In this document: positions 17,331-24,188 of the stretch, piece by piece | How positions within the stretch are numbered: the first letter of the stretch is position 1 | Layout of the letters: the number at the start of each line of letters is the position of its first letter | Made by a program: the position numbers and the translations under genes | Notes under the pieces: generated by a model | What the model was told of the DNA's origin: nothing | What the model saw: the letters and a program-made list of their open reading frames with translations, nothing else | The model's database searches: none | From: WLWS01 sp965243105 | Lineage (GTDB): Bacteria > Pseudomonadota > Gammaproteobacteria > Eutrophobiales > Eutrophobiaceae | Length of the DNA: 64,000 nucleotides | Direction: 5' to 3' | Assembly: GCA_965243105.1 (NCBI GenBank) | Contig: CBDEUC010000003.1 | Coordinates: forward strand, 124,001-188,000

Positions 17331-19418
17331 CTAGGCTGCCTCGCCCTGGCGTTCCAGGGTTTCCTTGATGACTTCCTCGGCCACTGCTTTCGGGCAGGGC
17401 TGGTAGTGCAGGAATTCCATGGAAAACTGGCCACGTCCGGAGGTGATGGTGCGAAGCGCACCAATGTAACCAAACATTTCTGCCAATGGGCTTTCCGCCT
17501 TGATACGTACACCCGTTGGACCGGCTTCCTGCGACTTGATCATGGAGCGACGACGGTTGAGGTCACCAATCACATCGCCAACATGGTCATCCGGTGTAAA
17601 CACGTCCACCTTCATGATGGGTTCCATCAACTGTGGTCCAGCTTTTGGCATCGATTGGCGATAGGCCGCGGCTGACGCCAGTTCATAGGCCACCGCAGAT
17701 GAGTCAACGGCGTGGAAGCCACCATCAAACAGGTTGACCTTGAAATCAAGACAGGGATAGCCGGCGAGCACGCCTTTTTCCATGCTCTTTACAAACCCCT
17801 TCTCTACCGCTGGCCAGAATTCACGTGGCACATTACCGCCCGTTACCGTGGATTCAAAGGTAAACCCGGAACCGGGTTCACCGGGCTCAACGATGTAATC
17901 GATCTTGGCAAACTGACCTGAGCCACCGGTCTGCTTCTTGTGAGTGTAGCTGTCTTCCACGCGTTGCGTGATGGTTTCGCGATAGGCCACCTGTGGTTTA
18001 CCCACGGTGACATCAATGCCATGGGTACGCTTGAGAATATCAATCTTGATATCGAGATGTAGCTCACCCATGCCCTTGAGAATGGTCTCGCCACTGTCCT
18101 CGTCGGTCTCTACGCGGAAGGAAGGATCTTCTTTCACCATCTTGCCAATGGCCACACCCAGCTTTTCAGATGCTGCCTTGTCATTGGGTGAAACGGCGAT
18201 AGAAATAACCGGATCCGGGAATACCATGGGCTCCAGCGTGGCCGGGTTATCCGGATCACACAGGGTGTGACCGGTCTGAACATTTTTCATACCGATGATG
18301 GCGACGATATCACCTGCCTGCGCGCTATCCAGTTCTTCACGGGAATCCGCATGCATTTCCACGATACGGCCAATACGCTCGGTTTTACCGGTGAAGGTAT
18401 TAAGTATGTTGGTACCCTTGCCCAGTTTGCCAGAGTAAATACGTATAAAGGTCAGGGCACCATAGCGGTCGTCCATGATCTTGAACGCCAACGCGCGTAA
18501 GGGTTTATTGGGGTCAACGATTGCCAGTTCACCGGTTTCATTACCTTCAAGATCAATTTCCGGCTGCGGTTTAACCTCGGTTGGATCCGGCAGGTAATCC
18601 ACAACAGCGTCAAGAATAATTTGCACACCCTTATTTTTGAATGCAGAGCCACAGAATGTAGGAAAGAAATCCAGGTTAATCGTGCCCTTTCGAATGCAGC
18701 GCTTGATATCCTCCATGGACGGTTCGTTACCTTCCAGGTACTGCTCCATGATGTCATCATCCTGCTCAACCGCCGTTTCGATGAGCTTTTCACGCCACTC
18801 CTCGATCTGATCGGCCATGTCCGCAGGTGGCTCCTCGACGCTGAACTTGGTTGCATCAGTATCGTCGTCCCAGACCCAGGCCTTGCGTGTGAGCAGGTCA
18901 ACAACACCCTTGAACTGGTCTTCAATGCCGATTGGAAGCACCATCACCAGCGGGTTTGCATTCAGTACTTCCTCGATCTGGTTAACAACGCGGTAAAAGT
19001 CCGCGCCGATTCGATCCAGCTTGTTAACAAAGATAATACGTGAAACCTCGGAATCGTTTGCGTAGCGCCAGTTCGTTTCGGACTGTGGTTCAACACCACC
19101 GCTACCGCAGAATACACCGACGCCGCCATCCAGTACTTTCAATGAGCGATAGACTTCGATAGTAAAATCAACGTGTCCCGGGGTATCGATGATGTTCAGG
19201 CGATGATCGTTCCACTGGCAGCTTGTGGCAGCAGACTGGATGGTGATACCCCTCTCCTGCTCCTGCTCCATGAAGTCGGTGGTGGCCTCACCGTCGTGCA
19301 CCTCGCCGGTCTTGTGAATTTTACCGGTGAGCTTGAGAATACGCTCTGTGGTGGTCGTTTTGCCGGCATCCACGTGGGCGAAGATACCGATATTCCTGTA
19401 TTTGCTTAAATCGCTCAT
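17331..19418 (-). CDS. fusA: translation elongation factor G
   Basis: A 695-residue GTPase that drives ribosomal translocation and, with RRF, ribosome recycling. G1 is AHVDAGKTTTTERIL, the switch region GITIQSAA, G3 DTPGHVDF and G4 NKLDRIG; the C-terminal domains IV-V are complete, ending near GRGQFSMEFLHYQPCP. It stands alone and not in the rpsL-rpsG-fusA-tuf operon. Its sequence (SDLSKYRNIGIFAHVDAGK, FCGSGGVEPQSETNWRYAN) resembles the second EF-G paralogue seen in Vibrio and relatives. Whether another copy exists cannot be seen here. Confidence 0.95.
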   Translation of the reverse strand: MSDLSKYRNIGIFAHVDAGKTTTTERILKLTGKIHKTGEVHDGEATTDFMEQEQERGITIQSAATSCQWNDHRLNIIDTPGHVDFTIEVYRSLKVLDGGVGVFCGSGGVEPQSETNWRYANDSEVSRIIFVNKLDRIGADFYRVVNQIEEVLNANPLVMVLPIGIEDQFKGVVDLLTRKAWVWDDDTDATKFSVEEPPADMADQIEEWREKLIETAVEQDDDIMEQYLEGNEPSMEDIKRCIRKGTINLDFFPTFCGSAFKNKGVQIILDAVVDYLPDPTEVKPQPEIDLEGNETGELAIVDPNKPLRALAFKIMDDRYGALTFIRIYSGKLGKGTNILNTFTGKTERIGRIVEMHADSREELDSAQAGDIVAIIGMKNVQTGHTLCDPDNPATLEPMVFPDPVISIAVSPNDKAASEKLGVAIGKMVKEDPSFRVETDEDSGETILKGMGELHLDIKIDILKRTHGIDVTVGKPQVAYRETITQRVEDSYTHKKQTGGSGQFAKIDYIVEPGEPGSGFTFESTVTGGNVPREFWPAVEKGFVKSMEKGVLAGYPCLDFKVNLFDGGFHAVDSSAVAYELASAAAYRQSMPKAGPQLMEPIMKVDVFTPDDHVGDVIGDLNRRRSMIKSQEAGPTGVRIKAESPLAEMFGYIGALRTITSGRGQFSMEFLHYQPCPKAVAEEVIKETLERQGEAA

Positions 19419-19572
19419 ATTCCTGCTTCTTTCAAAGGTTGTACTGTTTCATCGGGAACTTGACGGAGATGTCAGGCTCTATTCAAGGCTCTCAATCCTG
19501 TGCGAATGAGGCCATCAGCCATGGCGCGGTTTCGCTTGAGAATTCAGTGAGGCTGCCGTCAAAAAAGGCGCG

Positions 19573-19601
19573 ATTATAAACGAGTTTTGGCAGATATGTA
19601 A
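19573..19601 (-). promoter_or_regulatory. candidate EF-G promoter in a 302-base intergenic region
   Basis: On the reverse strand, TTACAT (19596-19601) and a consensus TATAAT (19573-19578) are spaced by 17 bases, with a GC-rich GCGCC just downstream of the -10. This would give an EF-G leader of about 150 bases. The -35 is poor, so only the -10 is well supported. Elsewhere in the gap 19419-19720 I see no gene or clear structure. Confidence 0.5.
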
Positions 19602-19720
19602 TGTGAAGATAGAGGAAATTCCGGGTATTTGCCGAAATGCGCGGTACGCAGCTTTACAATTCCGTGAATTTTAGCTTAAGTTACTGTAATTAATCGACTT
19701 TATTGAGATGAAAACAAAGA

Positions 19721-20305
19721 ATGTCGAGTAAACTTCACAGGCAAATTAAGGACTGCACGCTGTGCCGGGAGCACCTGCCCCTTGAACCCAGGCCGGTTTT
19801 GCAATTTTCCAGCCGCTCGCCAGTGGTCCTGGTGGGTCAGGCACCCGGTATCCGGGTACATGAAAGTGGCCTCAACTGGAACGATCCCAGCGGCAATCGC
19901 CTCAGGCACTGGCTTGATGTCAGTGATGAAGATTTTTATGACACCGGGCGCTTCAGCATTGTCCCCGTGGGCTTTTGCTACCCCGGAACGGGCAAAAATG
20001 GCGATCTTCCGCCCCGGCCTGAATGTGCCGGCAGGTGGATGGAGCCGGTGATGACGCATATTCGCAAGAAAGAGCTCATTGTTCTCATCGGTCAGCACGC
20101 CCAGCGGCATTTCCTTGGAAAAAGCCAGAAATCCACCCTCACCGAGACCGTCAGGCACTGGCAGGACTACCTGCCCCGTTATTTCGTTCTGCCCCATCCT
20201 TCGCCACGCAACAATATCTGGCTGCGCAAAAACCCATGGTTTGAGCTTGAGGTGATCCCGGCGCTCAGACAGCAGATCGCTCGCTTCCAGGACGGCAATT
20301 TCTAG
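19721..20305 (+). CDS. uracil-DNA glycosylase family protein
   Basis: A 194-residue protein of the uracil-DNA glycosylase superfamily (COG1573-like). It starts with a Cys-rich LHRQIKDCTLCREHLP, then VVLVGQAPGIRVHESGLNWNDPSG as motif 1 with the glycosylase GQAPG loop, and VLPHPSPRNNIW as the C-terminal HPSPRN motif. Relatives excise uracil or act as poorly defined hydrolases; only two cysteines of the usual four iron-sulfur ligands of family 4 enzymes are obvious at the N-terminus, so cluster binding is uncertain. It is divergent from EF-G. Confidence 0.8.
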   Translation: MSSKLHRQIKDCTLCREHLPLEPRPVLQFSSRSPVVLVGQAPGIRVHESGLNWNDPSGNRLRHWLDVSDEDFYDTGRFSIVPVGFCYPGTGKNGDLPPRPECAGRWMEPVMTHIRKKELIVLIGQHAQRHFLGKSQKSTLTETVRHWQDYLPRYFVLPHPSPRNNIWLRKNPWFELEVIPALRQQIARFQDGNF

Positions 20306-20337
20306 CTGAATATCCTTGATTTTCAATGGTAAGTCTA

Positions 20338-20365
20338 TTGAACTTCTGGGCTGTCTGGGTACTAT
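20338..20365 (+). promoter_or_regulatory. candidate promoter of the CarAa-like Rieske gene
   Basis: TTGAAC (20338-20343) and TACTAT (20360-20365) are spaced by 16 bases and lie 34 bases upstream of the Rieske oxygenase ATG, with AGGGGAC as its ribosome-binding site. The match to sigma-70 is reasonable but not strong. Confidence 0.4.
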
Positions 20366-20398
20366 GGAAAAGCAGAACTGACAGGGGACAGACCAGCC

Positions 20399-21595
20399 AT
20401 GGCAAAAAAAACCAGAGCCAAAGCAACAGCCCAGCCGGGCAAGCGCCGGGGTAAACCGAAAAAATCAATCCAGCGTTATCTTGATGCCGAGCACGGCATA
20501 CGCAACCACTGGTGGCCGGCACTATTCAGCTCGGAACTTGAAGAAGACGATGTCAAGGGTATCACCATTGCCGGTGAACGCATTGGCTTACGCAGGGCAA
20601 ACGGCAAGGTTTACGGTTTTCGTGACCAGTGTGTTCACCGTGGCGTCAGGTTATCCCAGCAACCCACCTGCCTGACCAAGAAAACGGTTACCTGCTGGTA
20701 CCACGGGTTCACCTACAATCTCAAGGACGGCACGCTTTGCGATATCGTGGCATCCGCCAATGACCCTCTTATTGGACGTACCAGGATTCGAACCTTTCCC
20801 GTCAAGGAATTCCGCGGCATCATTTTTGTTTTCGTGGGTGATGAGGACTACGAGGTACCACCCCTGCTGGATGACCTGCCTCAGAAGGTCGGACGCAAGG
20901 AGCAGTTTCGCACTCCCTGCATCCAGGACAGGGATGCCGTCGCCCGTGGCATCCACAGGAAATGCGTGGGTAACTGGCGCCTCGCAGCAGAAAGCGGCGG
21001 TGACCCCGGGCATATCATGATTCACAGGAAATCCGCGCTGGTGCTGGCACTGGATATTGCACTTTCACTGGGCGAGCCGGTCAGCGGTGCGGATTCCCTC
21101 ATCATCAGCGACCAGGACTGGCCGAAACGTATTACCAAGTACTTTGACAACATCGAACCGGTAATGCACAGGGAGGATCTGAATATTCACACCTATGGTA
21201 CAACGCCACCCTACGGCCTCAGGGTGTCATTGTGCCTGCCTGCGATTCTCTTTGTAGAGAACTGGCCGCAGCCGGGAATGACCCAGTACGAGTGGTATGT
21301 TCCGGTGGAAAAGGGCTACCACGAATACTGGCAGGTACTGGTGAAAAACTGTCCTACCGAGATGGACAAGGAGGACTTTAATCTCCGCTACGAAAATGCC
21401 TGGGAAGAACTGGCCCTGAAAGACGGGTTTAACGATGATGACATCTGGGCCAGGGAAGCGCAGGAAGATTTTTACAATAATCGCAATGGCTGGGACGAGG
21501 AACAGTTGTTCTCGATGGATCAGTTTATCGTGGAATATCGCAAACTTGTGCATAAGCATGCACGGGGCGTCCAACCACCACCAAATGAATTATAA
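20399..21595 (+). CDS. Rieske non-haem iron oxygenase, carbazole 1,9a-dioxygenase (CarAa)-like
   Basis: A 398-residue terminal oxygenase. The Rieske ligands are Cys78-x-His80 (CVHRGVRLS) and Cys99-x2-His102 (CWYHGFTYN). GGDPGHIMIHRKS carries the two histidines of the mononuclear iron site, corresponding to DPSHIYIHKDS in CarAa. Similarity to CarAa extends to the end, where GFNDDDIWAREAQEDFYNN is almost the CarAa sequence. The first 22 residues are basic and lack a partner in CarAa. CarAa needs a ferredoxin and a reductase, neither of which is in the window. Angular dioxygenation of a heteroaromatic is possible but unproven. Confidence 0.87.
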   Translation: MAKKTRAKATAQPGKRRGKPKKSIQRYLDAEHGIRNHWWPALFSSELEEDDVKGITIAGERIGLRRANGKVYGFRDQCVHRGVRLSQQPTCLTKKTVTCWYHGFTYNLKDGTLCDIVASANDPLIGRTRIRTFPVKEFRGIIFVFVGDEDYEVPPLLDDLPQKVGRKEQFRTPCIQDRDAVARGIHRKCVGNWRLAAESGGDPGHIMIHRKSALVLALDIALSLGEPVSGADSLIISDQDWPKRITKYFDNIEPVMHREDLNIHTYGTTPPYGLRVSLCLPAILFVENWPQPGMTQYEWYVPVEKGYHEYWQVLVKNCPTEMDKEDFNLRYENAWEELALKDGFNDDDIWAREAQEDFYNNRNGWDEEQLFSMDQFIVEYRKLVHKHARGVQPPPNEL

Positions 21596-21772
21596 GTAAA
21601 GGGTATCAGCTAACACCTGCATGGAACAAAACGCAGACACGCCACGAGTACGTACCGATGTTATCACGGGAATGGCATGTTATCCCTGTAGGCTCGTAGC
21701 TGTCCTTCCGTGGCCAGCTACGGTCTGCTTTCTTGTACCACGCAGTTGTTTCAAACGGGACCAGATCAACAT

Positions 21773-22606
21773 ATGAACTCAAGAGAAATAGAAGGTTGCA
21801 AGAATCTCACGGTAGATGTCGACGGCATCACCACTCACTATTACGAAGCGGGTAGCGGCGCACCTGTCATCCTGATCCATGGTGGTGGTGCTGGAGCCGA
21901 TGCCTGGGGTAACTGGCGTGGGTGTATCATGGACTTTGCCGAACACTTCCACGTATTTGCCATAGACATGATCGGCTTTGGCTTTACCGACAAACCGGAC
22001 CCGGCGGGTTTTCTTTATGACCAGGAAGCCAGGGTCAGGCACGTTGGTGGATTCATCAGGACTCTCGGATTGACGAACGTGAACCTGGTTGGGAATTCCA
22101 TGGGTGGCATGACGTCCATGGGTGTGGCCATAGAAAACCCGGAACTGATCGATAAAGTCATCCTGATGGGCAGCGCAGGGATTCATGCACCGATAAGTGA
22201 TGAACTAAAATCCATCATGCACTATGACTTCACAACGGAAGGCATGGAGAAAATCGTGAGTGGCCTGACCAACCCGAATTTTCACGTGGATCCGGAGATC
22301 GTCAACTATCGCCATGGGCTCACCCTTGACCCGGCTACCAGTGCCGCCTACAGCGCTATCATGGGCTGGATAGGTGAGCAAAAAGGCCTGTATTACCCCG
22401 AAGACTACATTCAAAAACTGTCACACCCGACACTGGTGGTAAATGGCAAGCTCGACAAGGTGGTACAGCTTGATTGTGCTTACCGGCTGCTGGAGCTTAT
22501 TGACAATTCCACCGGTTATATTATCCCTGACTGCGGTCACTGGGCCATGATCGAGCACCCGGCAAAATTTGCACGTATTTCTCTCTCGTTCCTGATGCAG
22601 GACTAA
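21773..22606 (+). CDS. alpha/beta hydrolase, meta-cleavage product hydrolase-like
   Basis: A 277-residue alpha/beta hydrolase beginning at the ATG at 21773; an upstream in-frame start at 21710 would add a poor N-terminus. The oxyanion region is LIHGGGAGADAWGNW, the nucleophile elbow GNSMGG (Ser109), the aspartate lies in NGKLDKVV and the histidine in CGHWAMIEHP. The HGGGAGA and CGHWA.IEHP patterns are those of C-C bond hydrolases such as BphD, CarC and XylF, which cut ring-fission products. It follows the CarAa-like oxygenase on the same strand after 177 bases, so a joint role in aromatic degradation is plausible. The extradiol dioxygenase that would link them is absent. Confidence 0.87.
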   Translation: MNSREIEGCKNLTVDVDGITTHYYEAGSGAPVILIHGGGAGADAWGNWRGCIMDFAEHFHVFAIDMIGFGFTDKPDPAGFLYDQEARVRHVGGFIRTLGLTNVNLVGNSMGGMTSMGVAIENPELIDKVILMGSAGIHAPISDELKSIMHYDFTTEGMEKIVSGLTNPNFHVDPEIVNYRHGLTLDPATSAAYSAIMGWIGEQKGLYYPEDYIQKLSHPTLVVNGKLDKVVQLDCAYRLLELIDNSTGYIIPDCGHWAMIEHPAKFARISLSFLMQD

Positions 22607-22635
22607 GCATTCACTCTTGTTGAGCGCTACCTGAG

Positions 22636-23274
22636 ATGGCCGGGGCTAAACCCAGGGATGCTGCAAGCCTCATCATATACAGGCATCAAGATAATCGACT
22701 CCAGGCCCTGATGGGCAAACGCAGTGAGCAGGCAAAATTTGCACCGGGGATTTATGTTTTCCCGGGAGGAAATCTCGAACATGTCGATAAATCTCTTGAT
22801 ATTCCCCATTGCTTCGATGCCCTCGGCCTTACAATACGCAAGGATAGCAGCTTGCCCACATTAGCAATTACGGCTATCAGAGAAACCTGGGAGGAAACTG
22901 GCGTGATGGTAGCTGTGAAGGGAAAGGTCGATGCAAATGAAAGCCCTGCATGGACAGCGTTTGAAAACTCGGGGTTGGTGCCGGCCCCTCACTTCTTGAC
23001 CTACATCGGCCGGGCTATCACCCCGACCTATTCAACAACACGATATCACGCAAGATTTTTTGCTACCGAATGGAAAAACTGCGAGGGAAACATTCTTAGC
23101 GGTGGTGAACTATCCAATTTACGCTGGGTAGATGTCGCAAACCCTGAAAACCTTCCCATGTATGACGTGACAGAGTTTATGCTGGAGCAGTTATCCAGCT
23201 TGTACCAGGATCATGAATCACCAAGACCTGTTCTATCCTACAGGCTTGGCAAGACACTCATTAGATATGAATAG
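22636..23274 (+). CDS. NUDIX hydrolase
   Basis: A 212-residue NUDIX-fold protein. The box is AITAIRETWEETGVMV, containing the REx2EE core that binds the metal. An insertion of about 45 residues between the PGIYVFPGG strand and this box makes it resemble the NUDT19/CoA-diphosphatase-like group rather than MutT. It would hydrolyse a nucleoside diphosphate linked to another moiety, perhaps a CoA ester. It lies 29 bases after the hydrolase gene and 8 before the next, as if in one operon. Confidence 0.82.
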   Translation: MAGAKPRDAASLIIYRHQDNRLQALMGKRSEQAKFAPGIYVFPGGNLEHVDKSLDIPHCFDALGLTIRKDSSLPTLAITAIRETWEETGVMVAVKGKVDANESPAWTAFENSGLVPAPHFLTYIGRAITPTYSTTRYHARFFATEWKNCEGNILSGGELSNLRWVDVANPENLPMYDVTEFMLEQLSSLYQDHESPRPVLSYRLGKTLIRYE

Positions 23275-23282
23275 TTAAGCAG

Positions 23283-24182
23283 ATGGAAAAGAAAAATCCT
23301 GCATTTACAGTTTTAATATTACTCTCGCTAATATTGGGTGGGCAGAGTCATGCCGATTCAAAAGGCTTAATGACTACCAAAGACCTGCCATCCCTCGGGC
23401 TTCATCCTGCGGACCACGTCATTCATTATGGTGATGATCCCTTACAGTTTGTGGAGTTAAGACTACCCAGGGGCAAGGGTCCACACCCGGTGATAATCCT
23501 TATCCATGGTGGTTGCTGGTTGAAGGATTACAATGTTGACTACATTGGCAAGCTCGCCCGGGCTTTCACCGAACATGGAATCGCGACCTGGACACCGGAA
23601 TATCGCCGGGTCGGCAATGACGGTGGAAACTGGCCTGGACTTTTTCAGGATATTTTGAAGAGTTCAGATCATATGCTGAACGTGGCCGGGCAGTACGGTC
23701 TTGATATAAATAATGTGATTGCCTCTGGTCATTCGGCCGGAGGGCAACTGGCACTCTGGCTGGCTGCCCGTGATCAATACAGGGATAATCCTCTTTTTTA
23801 TTCCGACAAGGTTATCAAAATCAGGGGTGTACTAGGTCTTGCCCCGGCACCTGACCTGGAGACACTATACGAGAAAAAAGTATGTGGCCATGTCATCGAT
23901 AAATTGATGCAAGGATCTCCACTTGTCCAGGCAAAGCGATACGCTATAGGTTCACCCATGAACCTGGTGCCAATTGGTATTAATCAGAAACTAATCGTGG
24001 GTAGACATGATGAGGTGTGGACGCCTGGAGGACGTCGTTATTACAAAAAAGCGAGAAAAGCTGGTGATACTGTAACGCTTATCGAAGCCGGTGAGTCCGG
24101 TCATTTCGAAATGATTGACCCGGACTCGACATCATGGCCATTGGTATTAAAAGCCGCATCCGAATTGCTCGAAATCAATTAG
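23283..24182 (+). CDS. exported alpha/beta hydrolase (esterase/lipase-like)
   Basis: A 299-residue protein with a signal peptide (about residues 1-24, ending SHADS). The mature part has ILIHGGCWLKDYN as the oxyanion motif, GHSAGGQLALWLAARD as the nucleophile elbow (Ser), a likely aspartate in VGRHDEVWTP and the histidine in SGHFEMIDP. This arrangement is that of the hormone-sensitive-lipase or arylformamidase-like esterases. A periplasmic esterase or peptidase role is likely; the substrate is unknown. It ends 6 bases from the convergent ppc gene. Confidence 0.83.
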   Translation: MEKKNPAFTVLILLSLILGGQSHADSKGLMTTKDLPSLGLHPADHVIHYGDDPLQFVELRLPRGKGPHPVIILIHGGCWLKDYNVDYIGKLARAFTEHGIATWTPEYRRVGNDGGNWPGLFQDILKSSDHMLNVAGQYGLDINNVIASGHSAGGQLALWLAARDQYRDNPLFYSDKVIKIRGVLGLAPAPDLETLYEKKVCGHVIDKLMQGSPLVQAKRYAIGSPMNLVPIGINQKLIVGRHDEVWTPGGRRYYKKARKAGDTVTLIEAGESGHFEMIDPDSTSWPLVLKAASELLEIN

Positions 24183-24188
24183 CAGCGT

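Noticed and set aside
20785..20805. GGATTCGAACC-like string resembling the T-arm of a tRNA
   Set aside because: It is inside the CarAa-like reading frame, and no acceptor, D or anticodon stems surround it.
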